The position numbers and the translations under genes are program-made. Positions 11,612-23,120 of a DNA stretch of 64,000 nt are shown here, piece after piece. Position 1 is the stretch's first letter; each line of letters opens with the position of its first letter. Origin of the DNA: Otatea glauca. Taxonomy: Eukaryota > Streptophyta > Magnoliopsida > Poales > Poaceae. The notes under the pieces are model-generated. The model searched no databases. It was not told the origin of the DNA and saw nothing but the letters and a program-made list of their open reading frames with translations. The stretch is from positions 89,224 to 153,223 of the forward strand of contig JAYEVK010000472.1 in assembly GCA_036346275.1 (NCBI GenBank). Direction: 5' to 3'.

Positions 11612-11939
11612 TATGCCCCTATTTTTGAGAGATGACTTGTCATCTTTCAAAAATCACAACTGTCGACTTCTTCGCCATTGGCTAATTGTTAATCTTCACC
11701 CAGTAACTGCTACTTTATTTGCGCCGTAATTTTCTGACACGCAGGTAGTGCGTTTTAACTGCTCATGTCTTTTGAGATTCGTTTCCCGCCGCTTCAAATT
11801 TTCACCGTGCTACAAATATGCGACCCCACAGACTCATTCTTCATGCGCACGAGCTCTCGAGTTGTCTGCAATCGGCTTCTAGTCTTCAAGCTTTCCAGCA
11901 CTCGTTGATTCCAATCGGCTGCTTGTCAAAATCATCCTA

Positions 11940-14849
11940 ATGGATCCTTCTCAGGTATTCATTCCGATTCCAAATAGCAATGACCAATTTTATCTGGGTC
12001 CAGTAGGAAATTTAGAAGCCGATTCAGTAATAAATGAAGAGATTCCTCGTCTACCTCTATCGGCTGTGGGATATAATATAGAGGGTTGGAGTAAGAGCTT
12101 CAGGGCTTGGCCAACGGCGCTCAAGGGATGGAGATCGTGGTACATTCGCGTAGCAGCCCAAAAGAGGGGTGAATGGGAAAAGATGGGCATAGCCGAATGT
12201 CTTCCCCTTTCCTTAGTCGATCTAGAGGCCAATGAGCCCTTAGTGGCCACGGCTTGCTATTTCTGGTCGGACACCTTCAATGCCTTTGTATTCCGCATCG
12301 GTCTTGTCGGTCCTACTCTCCTGGATATAGCCCAGCTTTGCTGCTTAAGACCTGATGGAGATCAAGTATCGGTTTACAGTGCCAAGCCTAAGTACAAACT
12401 TATCAAGTCCAAAGGTGAAGGATGGGCTAAGTATATCAGGAATAATAACAAGGTTAATGGGCTGGTATTGGACGAAGAACATGTCACTTTTTTGAATCTT
12501 TGGTTAGACCGATTTTTGCTCTGCGGCGCTTCCTTGGGACCAACTCAGGTATATCAAACCATAGCAGAGCAATTGATAGAAGGTCGTCGGCTAGCACTTG
12601 GAAAAATGCTTCTAGGGGCAGTCTACCAGATGATGCACATAATAAGATGTCGGCTTTTCACTGGTTTTACGAGTTTTACCGTCGACAATGTTGGGGGACC
12701 ACTCTGGTTTATTCAGATTTGGCTGTATTGCTTGTTTAGCTGATCTTTTGAGCTGAATCCCTCTGAAGACACGGCGTTCCCTCGCGAAGATACTCCAGAA
12801 GGCATGGTGCCTCAGTTCACAGCTAGCCGATCGTATGGTGAGAGATTTATGATGTGCTCCGGGAATGAGACAAAAGTGACCCCTATCGGCTCCAAGAAAT
12901 ATTTATCATTCTTCCTTCTGCTTGATAGCAATGAATTTAAAAAAATGACTTCTTCAGTTATACAAGCACAACCGATTTTCCATGGCCTTCCTTCCTTCAC
13001 TTAGATGCCGATAGTGCTCTAATGCCACAAGATACATTGGATCTATTTAAGCTTTTTATTTCGCCAAGTATTTTGCACGTCGGTCTTCACACAAGGAATC
13101 GGACTTTTCAACCTTCATATGAATTCTACAGTCCGTCAGTTTATGCTAGATAGTTAGGCTTTGGTTAGGTTATTCCGAGTCTGCCACTACTCGATCGGCT
13201 TCAACCAAGAGCCAGAGTCTGTAATGCAGTCGCGGCTAACCTTGTCCTTAAAATAGCCGATGAGCTTCAGATCAAAGACTTGCCGCATTTTATACTGAAT
13301 ACTCGTCGGTCAGAACGCTTTTCTTCCTGGTGGCTATCTATCGCAGAGGCACTTTACTCTGACAAGTCAATGTCGACTATTATTAATGAGTTTTTTCCAA
13401 ATCTTCCCGAGCCGACAGTAGACACTAACAGCGATTCAAGCGACGAGACTAACTCTGTGGGGTATACTAATACAAGTCTTGTAGATATCGATAAGGTATC
13501 GGCTTGAATAATTTTTCTTTTGCACATTGGTCTTGCCAAATACATTTTCTAATCTCCTTTTATCTTCGTTCTGCAGACTAAGGCTGCCAGCAAGAAGCCT
13601 GCTTCTGGCCAATCGGGAAGTGGCCAAGTGAAAAGGCCACTTCAGTCGACTGGCCTCACAGGGTACACCTCGGGTACCCTAGGAATTCAGAGTCCGTCCT
13701 TATCGGACATCGAGAAGAAACAACCAAGTAAGTATAAACACAATCGGTCATTATTTCTTTTTCTTTTTATCCAACTGACTGTTAGCCGACTATATTTTCA
13801 GAAAAGAAGAAAACAAAATACACCAAGGTTCTTGCGAAAAGGGGATCCAAGCCCCAAGAGCAGAGCGGCGAGAGTTCGCCACATGCGTCGGCTACTGCAG
13901 AGGTAAATAATCGTACCTTTTGTTAAGTGACTTATATCTCAATGCGTCGGCTTACCCTTCTTTTTACTTCTTTTAGCCGACACAATCAGCTCAAGTTGCG
14001 AAGATCTTGGCCGATCTTCCCAACATTTCATCTGCACCTTCTCCACCACGGCCGACTCCAACAGCTCAGATCACCGACCTGCTGGAGCTCTCTGACCCGA
14101 CAAATCTGTTGGGCTTTTCCTTGGCTGATCTTGATGATCCAGAGATCTTGGCCACCGACGACTATGACGCAGAGATCAGGAAGATCCTTGAAGTCTCTAA
14201 GGAAGCGTCGGCTGCCGTCACCTCTGCTCTGGGCATGAAAGAGAGGCTCAACAAGCTCTTTGATCTGGTGATGAAGCCCTAGTCGGAGATCTTGAATAAC
14301 AATCAGAAAATTAGAGATGCCATGGCAGCGGTTGAAGCTGATCTGCCCCCAGAGGCAATGGAAGCTCTCCTCAATGTCTGCCACTTAGACGAGAGGAAAT
14401 CCAAAATGGAGGTGGCTCACGCAAGGATAGCGCAGCGCGAGGCTCAAGAAGCCGATCAAAAAATCCTGAACGAGCTCATCGCTGACGCCAAGGCTAAGAA
14501 GCAAAAGTTCGATGCCGACACTGAGCTGATAAAGACCACGAAGAACTCCATCGGCAAGCTTGAATTGACCAAGAAGTCCCTCATAGAGGAGTTGGCCAAG
14601 ACAGAAAAGTTAATCATAGAAGGCCAGTAAACTCTTGAGAAGACTTCGTCGGCTATTAAAGACCAAAAGCTAGGCATTACTATGGCCGTGGTCGGCGTTA
14701 AAAAACAGATGGCCAAGGTGGTGCCAGTGCCAGGAAGCGCAAAAGAAGACGATCGCATCATTGATGAAGTTCAATGTGTGATCGCAAAGGCCGTAGGTGC
14801 TCTGTCGGCTTTGGGCGCAACTCTTCCAGGCTCAGGCATCAAATATTAA
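11940..14849 (+). pseudogene. Antisense plant mobile domain (PMD) gene, element B copy, four exons
   Basis: Predicted exons are 11940-13495, 13577-13727, 13802-13902 and 13977-14849, with GT...AG introns (AAG|GTATCG, CCAA|GTAAGT, GAG|GTAAAT donors; CTGCAG, TTTCAG, TTTTAG acceptors). The start gives MDPSQVFIPIPN. Exon 1 holds the PMD fold (GYNIEGWSKSF, CYFWSDTFNAF, GPTLLDIAQLC). Exon 4 begins with a Pro-rich stretch and continues as a charged helix, probably a coiled coil, ending GATLPGSGIKY. Damage: TGA at 12741-12743 where A has Arg, a frameshift between about 13004 and 13280, TAG at about 14281 and TAA at about 14628. Its stop is 196 bp from the pol stop on the other strand. Function is unknown; nuclear action is inferred from PMD host proteins. 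Confidence 0.82.
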
Positions 14850-15044
14850 TTTCTGAGATGTAAAACTTTGTCGGCTGTTTTTGGAAATACTTATCTGAAT
14901 ATCTTGTAACTCTTTTACAATCGGCTGTTTAACCGATTTTAAGTTTACTTTCCTGTAATTTTATTTCTCCTTTAAGAGTCTGCAATCTTTTTAGCCGATT
15001 AACAGCACCGTGTTAACTTAGCCTTCAACGCAATTCGCAGTCGG

Positions 15045-16640
15045 CTATGCTCCAATCCAAACGCTAGGATAGTATCTCTTTAAGTATTTACCGTTAATTG
15101 CCTTAGGCAAAACATGCCCTTCTAATGTTTCTATTATGTACGAATTTCCACCGACTAGCCGATTAACCTTATATGGCCCTTCCCACGTAGGTGACCATTT
15201 TCTGAATCGGCTATCTTTCGAACCAACTGGCAGTATCATTTTCCATACTAAATCGGCTTGATCGAAAGATTTAGGCATGACCTTTTTATTATATTCCTTT
15301 GCAACTCTGATTTTATTCCTTTTAAGCCAATCAAGCGTAGACAAACGTAACTCTGTCAATTCATCCAAGTTATCGACCATCAAACCGTTATACTCCTGAG
15401 TCGACAAACCATTTTGCCTAGCTACTCGTATAGACTCAATGTTGATCTCCACGGGTAAAACGGCTTCTTGACCATATACCAACTGGTAAGGTGAAAGCTT
15501 AGTTGCTCCGTGATAAGCTAGCCGATATGCCCAAAGTGACTCCGATAGGGTTGAGTGCCAATTCCTTGGTCTTTCATCAATTTTTCTTTTGATCAACTTA
15601 ATTAACGTTTTGTTAGACGACTCGGCTTGTCCGTTAGCCTGAGCATAATATGGGGATGAGTTCAAAAATTTAATCCCCAAGCTTCTCGCGTAACTTTGAA
15701 ATTCATTAGACATGAATACCGTACCTTGATCGGTCGTGATTGTTTGCGGTATTCCAAACTGATGAACAATTTGTTCATTAACAAAACCGATTGCTTCAAT
15801 ACTGGTCACCTTCTTAAGTGGTATAGCTTCAACCCATTTAGAGAAATAATCGGTCGCGGCCAAAATAAACTTGTGGCCTTTACTCGAAGCAGGAAATATT
15901 TGACCGATTACATCTATCCCCCAACCTCTGAACGGCCATGGCTTGATAATTGGGTGTAAAGCCGATGCCGGTGCTAGTTGTATATTGCCAAACTTTTGAT
16001 AAGTGTGACATCCTTTATAATATTTGAAAAAATCTTCTAGCATTGTCAGCCAAAAATAACCCGTTCGTCTAAGCATCCATTTCATCTTATGAGCCGATTG
16101 GTGAGATCCACAAATACCTTCATGTACTTTGCCCATTGCCACCTGTGCTTCTTCGGTTCCAAGACATCTCAACAGCAAACCTTCCATCGTCCGATAATAC
16201 AATGTGTTGTCCATAACAATGTACTTTAAAGCTTGTTGCCTAATCTTGCGTTCTGTCGGCTTAGATGGGTCGATCAGGTAATTCTTTATTTGCCTTCTCC
16301 AATCCACAATATCTATGCACATGACGGCTTTATCTACGAATTCGGTTACCTGATATCGGCCAAAGTCTTTGTACCCTGATGTCTGTTGAGCTAAGGTGTT
16401 AGCTCTATCGTTCAATTCTCGAGGGACATAACCGATAGAAAATGATGTAAACGAGCCGATAATCTCGAAGCACTATTCTAAATATTTCAGCAGTATATCG
16501 TCTCGACATTGGTATTCTCCTTTTATTTGCTGTACAATCAACATGGAATCCTCGTATGCCTCAATAGCACTTACTCCGATGTTTTCTAACAATTGCAAGC
16601 CCTTGAGCAATGCTTCATACTCCGCCTGGTTGTTTGAGCA
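15045..16640 (-). pseudogene. pol: Second RNase H end and integrase of element B
   Basis: The open frame 16415-15045 (456 codons) starts inside the second, plant/archaeal-type RNase H, whose AEYEAL and YEDSM acidic motifs lie just upstream (about 16640-16500). It continues into integrase: HEGICGSH zinc-binding histidines, then the core with GIDVIG, TTDQG and QAESSN, so the D-D-E triad is intact. The C-terminal WEGPYKV module follows, ending VWIGA. The last zinc ligand is lost: CHTY in place of CxxC (codon TAT near 15993). A stop near 16475 and a frameshift near 16650 separate this frame from the upstream RNase H. This is the best preserved part of pol in the window and the reference for the element A copy. 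Confidence 0.93.
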
Positions 16641-16648
16641 TCGACTAT

Positions 16649-17266
16649 TTAATCGAAATGCAAATTCAAAATATACTCTTTGGGTGATATGAGCACAATA
16701 CCGATTCCATCACCTTCTCTGCACATCGACCCATCAAAAAACAATTGCCAAGGGGCTACAGTTACCAAATCGGCAGCAGTATCATGTCCTGTTATAAAAT
16801 CGGCCAGAACTTGTCCCTTAACTGCTTTAGCCGATTCGTAAATCAGGTCGAACTCTATTAAGGCACAAGCCCATTTGCCAAGTCGACCTCGTAAAATTGG
16901 AGCTGATAACATATATTTTATAACATCGGTTTTACAGACCACCTTACAAGCCGATGCTAAAATATAATATCTTAGCTTTGTACATGAGAAATATAAAGAC
17001 AAGCACAATTTCTCAATGAAAGGGTACCTGACCTCAGCATCAAGTAGGCGTCGGCTTAAATAAAAGATAACCCTTTCCTTACCATCAACTCCTTGTGATA
17101 AAACAGATCCGATAGTTTCCTCCTCGGCCGATATATATAACCTGAAAGGAATCCCTTTTCGTGGTGCGGCCAAAACCGGAGGATTAGCTAGATAATCTTT
17201 GACATCGTCGAAAGCCTTTTGCTGATCGATTCCCCACACGAATTCATGATTATCCTTAAATTTCAA
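16649..17266 (-). pseudogene. pol: RNase H and start of second RNase H, element B
   Basis: RNase H degrades the RNA strand of the RNA-DNA hybrid during reverse transcription. The frame starts in the connection region (QQKAFDDVKDYL) and continues through the RT-linked RNase H (YISAEEETIGSVL, YLSRRLLDAEVRY, LADFITGHD). It then opens a second RNase H (WQLFFDGSMCREGDG), which is cut by a frameshift at about 16650. A second, archaeal-like RNase H behind the first is characteristic of Tat/Ogre elements. The upstream RT frame stops at 17256, overlapping slightly out of frame. Confidence 0.88.
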
Positions 17267-18383
17267 TAGTGGGGTAAAAGCACGAATCCGATCGGAAAGG
17301 TTTGAGATAAACCTTTTTGAGATAGTTAATTTTGCCGATCAACTTTTGTAATTCATTTTTGCATGTTGGCGGCATTGTTTCGATTATGGCTTTAACTCTT
17401 GCTTGATTGACTTCAATGCCTCTTTCATGTACCATGAAGCCCAAAAATTGTCCAGCCGACACACCAAATGCACATTTGAAAGGATCCATCTTCAAGACAT
17501 GCGATCTTATGTTCTGGAAAACTTTTTCTAAATCGGCCAAATGCACATTTGAAAGGATTCATCTTCAAGACTACGACATCATCGATATATATTTCGACAA
17601 TATGACCGATTAAGTCATGAAAATCGATTCATGGCTCATTGGTATGTTGCCCAGCGTTCTTCAAACCAAAAGTCATAACCGCCCTTTGGAAAAAACCTAT
17701 GGCACCGTGACATCTAAAAGTTGTTTTTGGTATATAAACCGCCATGAATATCCGATTGTATCCAAGCATTTCCGCCCGAAAACTTATGATTTTATTCCCT
17801 AATGCGCATCGATAAGCATATCGGCTATGGGCATCGGTATTCATCCTTTAGCGTCGCCTTATTCAAATCTCTAAAGTCGACATACACTTGAAGTTTTTCG
17901 TTTTTCTTCATGATCTAACAATGTTGGAAACCCATTCAGCATATCGGCAAGGCCTGATAAATTTTGCCTCCAACAATCGTTCTATTTCCTCTTTTATAAC
18001 ATTATACAGGGCCGATTAAAACGTCTAGGGTACTGTTTAAACGAGCGATATCCTGGTTTAATAGGTAGCCGATGTTCTACCAACTGTCGGCTTAAACCAG
18101 GCATGTCGTGATACTCCCAAGCAAAACAATCTTTATAATCTCTAAGGATTTTGATCAGCCTTTCTTTGTATTTTACATCTAATTTTGCGCTAATAAAAGT
18201 TGGTCTTTTCCTATCACCACTACCTATATCGACTTCTTCAAACAGATTAGTGGACGTGAAGCCTTGACCCAACTTTTCAATCTCCTGAAAATCTTCTATA
18301 GCCTCATAGCTATCTGTTATTTGCCGATAGCTTTGCATTTTATCTTGTAACGCCTTCATTGTTTTTCTTGTCCCCATCGGCAC
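17256..18383 (-). pseudogene. pol: Reverse transcriptase of element B, broken into several frames
   Basis: Pieces in element order: 18383-17994 (KDCFAWEYHDMPGL, the region before the fingers), 17844-17629 (AIGFFQRAVMTFGLKNAG, palm motif), the catalytic YIDD at 17589-17578, and 17546-17256 (QFLGFMVHERGIEV, thumb side). Multiple stops and frameshifts separate them; the region about 17990-17850 is degraded. Just after YIDD, 35 bp have been overwritten by a copy of sequence 73 bp further on (see findings). The catalytic Asp pair survives, but the protein could not be made in one piece. Confidence 0.88.
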
Positions 18384-19170
18384 AATATTTCATTTGTCCG
18401 ATAAAACGTGCCTGGCTTGACACTAATCGGCATAAGTCCTGACTTACTCACGCAAATGAAATCACAGTCATCCAGTGTTTTTCCCGATATACATCCAGCT
18501 TCTTCGTATTGCCAATTCGCATCAGAACTGGCCATGGCGATATGAGCCGATGTGTCGGCTGTGACAACTTCAACTTCCCCTCCATTCCATTGAACAAGCG
18601 CTTGATGCATAGTCGACAGTATGTAGCAGTTGGCGTGAATCCAATCTCGACCGAGCAGAACACTGTAATTTCCCTTAGCGTCAATGACAAAGAACGCGGT
18701 CGGCAAGGTTTTACAGCCGACAGTCAATTCTGTAACCATAACGCCCTTGGCCTCTGTGGGATCGCCTGTGAAGTCGTTTAAAATCATATTAGTTTTAATC
18801 AAGTCTTCATCGGACTTACCCCATTTCTTGCAAGTCGTATACGGCATTAGATTTACTGTAGCTCCACCGTCTACCAGCATCCTTGATATCGGCTTGCATT
18901 TATATACCCTCTCATATACAATGGTTTTAGATGCCGATGATCATCTCTTGGTTTCTCGAAGATTGCATTTTGGATGCCTGAACATGACTGAGCAAAAGTC
19001 TCTTTAGCCGATTCGGTTTTGATTTTGAATTCGGCTGGCAATGTGAACACCATATTGATATCCATCAGAGGTGTATCATCCCTAATCATAGGAGAATCCA
19101 GGTCATCTGCTGATTCAAAATCTTCCTCGGCCTGTTCCTTTTTCCTCCATTCCTTCTTGATAACCTTCAT
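18356..19170 (-). pseudogene. pol: Aspartic protease region of element B
   Basis: Retroviral-type protease that would process the polyprotein. The frame 18880-18356 begins MLVDGGATVNLMPY, the active-site loop in the DGGA form common in gypsy elements. It continues with the flap region and LLGRDWIHANCY, the second conserved block. The frame 19170-18871 supplies the preceding linker; a frameshift lies where the two overlap. Frames downstream lead straight into RT. Confidence 0.85.
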
Positions 19171-20353
19171 CGGACGAAGCTCATTAAAAGCCTCATCCCT
19201 CTGTTTTCTGTGTCGGCTTCTCTGATCTCTTGAGTCCTTAGTCTCTGAAGCCGTCTGCGCTGTGATCGGCTAAGGCCAGGTGGGCACCACCTAGGTTTGG
19301 GCTCTACTGGCTTTCGTATCTGGCCAGCCAAATTTTTCCGATCTAAAGTAGGCCTTTGCGTTACAACCTGGTCTGATGCCTGATTTGGTTCAGATATTCT
19401 TTCGTGAACAGGCCTTCTGTAACTTTTGTCATGATCTCAAATCGGCCCATACAACTTATCTCTAGCCGATTGTTTAGGCCAATCGTCTCGGGGATAATGC
19501 TCCATCGGGCATGTATACGGAGATGGCAATGCTACTCCCCTTTCCTGACAAAATTGCCAAAAAGGACACCTTCTATGTGCTCTCTCCACGTTCTCGGTGT
19601 GATATAAATTATCCGACCGACGAGTAGGATATCGTGGTCGATTATTCATTCTTTCATATTTCTCCAGTAACTGAGAAAACGTCGATCCTGGCCTTTTTGT
19701 TGGCTGTCTTGATGGTGATTTTTCGGCTTTATACCATTTACCCACCTGAGGATTTCCTTTGGGTTTAATGGTTCTTGAATTTTCCCCTCATGATCGGCTT
19801 CTATTTGTAATGAGCCGATCGTAATCTTCAACGTCTGGCTGCCATTTGAAGTTGACTGAATGTCAACTTGCCGATCCCTTTTTGGCTCATCATGCATCGG
19901 CTTTTTCCCCTTGCCCGAACATTGAACCATGTTAATAGGGAATGGATCAGCATCAACTTGCATAGTCGGCTCATGAGTGAATTTTAGCTGACCATCCTCG
20001 ATAGCCGACTGGATCTGTTGACGGAAAATATTGCAATCATTAGTATTGTGAGAAAAAGAATGGTGCCACTTGCAATACCTGCGTTTCTTGATCTCGTCAG
20101 CTGATGGTATGACGTGTCCTTTGGGCAATCGTATTATTTTTTCTTTCAATAACAAATCAAAAATACGATCACACTTGGAGACGTCAAAGGCGTATTTGAC
20201 TTCCAACTTATTCCTAGTCGGCTTGAGCCAAGAACAGACTAAGGATTTTTTGGACCCTTTTATCCATTCGGCTATATTTATTTCTACTTCATCGTCTTTT
20301 GAAGAATCGCTCGAACAATAGTCGACCATATTAACTTTGGCTTTATCTTTCTC

Positions 20354-20354
<1 letters not shown>

Positions 20355-20384
<30 letters not shown>
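20355..20384 (-). repeat. (TTA/AAT)10 microsatellite inside gag
   Basis: Ten uninterrupted trinucleotides. On the - strand they encode ten Asn residues between the gag core and the knuckle. The number is a multiple of three, so the frame is kept. Confidence 0.95.
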
Positions 20385-20386
<2 letters not shown>

Positions 20387-21933
20387 TTTAAATCTATCTT
20401 TATACACTTTATTATCTGGGAATCGGCTTTCCTGAGCCGACACGCGATGAAGCAGATGACTCAGATCGGTGAACTCCTGTCCTCCAAACTTCTCTCTAAG
20501 TGGCGGAATTAACCCTTGAAAAGCCAAATCAGCGAGTTGGTTATCGGGTAATGTAACACTAAAACATCGGTTTCTGATTTCTCTAAACCTTTTAATATAA
20601 TCGGTCACCGATTCTCCAAATTTCTGGCGGACAGAGCTTTAGGTCGGAGATCCTGAGTTCTAAACTGCTTGAGAAAAAGTATTCGTGAAATCGGCTTTCC
20701 AAATCGTTCCATAAGTGGACCGAATTTGGAGGCAAACAAGTAACCAAGTAAAGGCTGCCCCGGATAATGACAATGGGAACAGTCTTATTTTCAGTCCATC
20801 GGACTGAGCTGCTTCATCGCATTACGCGATAAAGCGTCCGATATGCTCCAGGGTAGTAATCGAGTCGTCACCAGAGAATTTTGCAAAATCTGGGACTTTG
20901 AAATTGTGAGGGTAAGGCAGGCGATCTATGTAATCAGGATACGACTTTCTATAGCCGATAACCTTTCCTTTGTCTCGTATCTTCGAATCGATCCTCAAGA
21001 CAGCGAGAGATTTGATCGGCCCAGTTCGCATTATCGGCCACCGGCATAGTAGACCCTTGATAATGTTGGTCATAGTTGGCATTCTGCCCCCCGAGTGCGA
21101 ACTCGGGTTGCCAGTTAGGTTGAGCTGATGGCAGACGAGTGTATTGATCGTATCTATTATGTCTGACTTGGGATTCTGGTACTGGGACAAAGGGTTCTGA
21201 ATAGGTTACTACCCTATGTGGACCTGGATTTCTAGGCAGGGTAGAATCATGTGAGTATCTTTCAGACCCATTCGGCTGTGAAACCGATTGGGAAAAGTAT
21301 AGAACGGGGCCGACGGTGGTAAATTTATTGATGCATCTAATTTGGAGGCGTCGGTGTAGGCATGGTAATGGTTCACCCCACTTGGCCGAGGGTCTCTAGG
21401 CAATATGATGGTGGGTTGAGTAGGCATCATGGTAGGGGGTGAGGTTACAGCTGATGGTTTAGGATTGGCTAATGTGCTCTATGTGTTTTGAGCCACTGAA
21501 AAAATAGGGTAATTTGGCAGAGCTTGTAATGGGTCAAGCAGACTACCGGACGAGGCCAATTCCTGGGCTATAGTTTTAACACTATTTTGCTATCATCGGC
21601 TTAAGCGTGGTGACAAGAGCCGATGATTGGTTTATTAAGGCGTGGTGCACAGATTGATTAATCATAGCCGATAATTCGGCTTGAGCAGGCAGATATCGGC
21701 TTACCGGTTCTGTGACACCTGCATCCCCCAGGGCATTGACCGTCGGCAGGGCGGATTTTTGAGTTACGTCACGCCTAGTCTTCTGATAACAGCTTAGCAT
21801 CATCTCTTCTAGCGCAGTTTTCCGATCTTCGATTTCACTATGTTGTTCTAGCGTCAAATCGTCCATTGTTGGGACGATTATAGCTTTTGCGTTGAGATCG
21901 GATGGCGGAATCGACTTCCCTGATGAAAACATT

Positions 21934-21952
21934 GGTCCCACAGGTCGTGCCA
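21934..21952 (-). other. Candidate primer-binding site of element B
   Basis: The - strand reads TGGCACGACCTGTGGGACC, starting six bases inside the 5' LTR. It starts with TGG, as expected for pairing with a tRNA CCA end, but is not the initiator tRNA-Met site used by the other elements here. I cannot assign the tRNA without a tRNA set. Confidence 0.5.
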
Positions 21953-21958
21953 AGAGTG

Positions 21959-22602
21959 TGTTAGCGTCAAAAACTTGAAGTAGGGTTTACGGCAAAAGAC
22001 ACCGCATTTAACACGGCTCAGAGCGTGCCAGTCGATTTGACTTGGAATCGACCAGGTAAAAATTTGAAATTCTCTCAATGCCGATCGTGGCGATCAATCG
22101 GCTTAGATTCAATCAGCTTGAAGCTGATTAAATAAAGGTAACAAGGTAAGTCTAATTAGCCGATTAAGGCCAATCAGAAGATAAAGGCAGATCGATTCTG
22201 AAGAAGGCGATGCGCAATAAAATCAGAACAAATTGAACCTGGGGCGTAATTTGAAGAAGATCAACAATTGGCGATACACAACTTTATTGATCAAGATCGA
22301 ATTACATAGACTAAATTACAAGAGCTACTCCTAGTCGACAGGAAAAGTAATATAAATTGGTGTGTTTGATTGTGTTGTTTTTCGTAGCTTGCTTTGGCCT
22401 TTCTTTTATACCCGTCGGCCGATCGTGTCCTATTACAATACGTTTCAAAACCTGATCCGTATCGGCCTTGTTTCGGATAGTTTATCTTTAGAGATCTTGC
22501 CGTTGCCAAATATCTTCAAATCTTTCCAAATCATCTGTAAGTTTTCGCATGTTTGACTTTCTTGCCGATTTTGACTAGACTTGCCAAATTCTGGTGCAAA
22601 CA
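21959..22602 (-). repeat. 5' LTR of element B
   Basis: 644 bp. + strand edges are TGTTAGCGTC and GTGCAAACA, with GTCTG following. TATAAAAG on the - strand at 22410-22403 is the probable promoter of the genomic transcript. Confidence 0.95.
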
Positions 22603-23117
22603 GTCTGTCAGCTCGTCGGTCTTAATTCATAGCATTTATGATCTAATCACAATTTGCAAAATTTTAATATTCCTCACCTAATCACTATTGGTAAAGTTGT
22701 TTTTCTTCTTGTGTATTAATATCTTAAATTACTTGCTAATTTACAAGAATTCATGTGAAAAAAGGGAAATTGGGACCAAAGCGAGAAATGCACATTGTTT
22801 AACAAGAAATACTTACTGGAATGTGAATTGTGTTATGAATAACTCGAGAATGTAAATAAAAGGTTTAGGAAAATGTGTAAAACCGTGGGATTGTGGAAAT
22901 GATGGAGTTTTCATAGAAAAAGAGCTTCAAAGCTAAAATTTAAATAATAGAGCTGTTGTTTGAATTCTGTATATGTTGCTAACAGGCCTACGATAATATT
23001 GTTTCGTTGAAAACTGAAATTGCCATTATGTTCTTAACAATAACATGCTTCCATTTTTGCGTTTGTTTTAGAAATGGGTTGTAAGATATACTGTTTTCGC
23101 AATAATCTTGTAAAACT
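22603..23117. other. AT-rich non-element DNA right of B; no gene seen
   Basis: Starts with the GTCTG duplication. AT-rich with no coding frame; it could be intergenic or intronic continuation of the sequence left of 10967. Confidence 0.5.
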
Positions 23118-23120
23118 TTA

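Larger units (their letters stand above)
19430..21953 (-). pseudogene. gag: gag of element B, frameshifted
   Basis: The capsid/nucleocapsid region, in several frames: 21953-21582 (N-terminal charged region), 21430-21209 (Pro/Ser-rich), 21190-20822 (core start, PHNFKVPDFAKFSGD), 20608-19646 (core end, RNRCFSVTLPDNQLADLAFQ, then an Asn run and YCKWHHSFSHNTNDC, a CxxH...H...C knuckle variant), and 19745-19437 (linker with CPFWQFC). The frame opening at 21953 begins with TTG over the candidate primer site; the first ATG is seven codons on. The frameshift near 20640-20820 destroys the gag core. Confidence 0.82.
10967..22602 (-). mobile_element. Element B: complete Ty3/gypsy (Tat-like) retrotransposon with antisense PMD gene, TSD GTCTG
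   Basis: An 11,636-bp element flanked by perfect GTCTG duplications (10962-10966 and 22603-22607). The sense strand is -. In element order: 5' LTR (22602-21959), primer site, gag, protease, RT, RNase H, a second RNase H, integrase (stop at 15045), a convergent PMD gene (11940-14849), a purine tract (11628-11612) and the 3' LTR (11611-10967). Two RNase H domains and antisense extra genes are hallmarks of the Tat branch. Stops and frameshifts in every gene make it non-autonomous now. The two LTRs agree at most positions (645 and 644 bp), so it is not very old. Confidence 0.95.
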
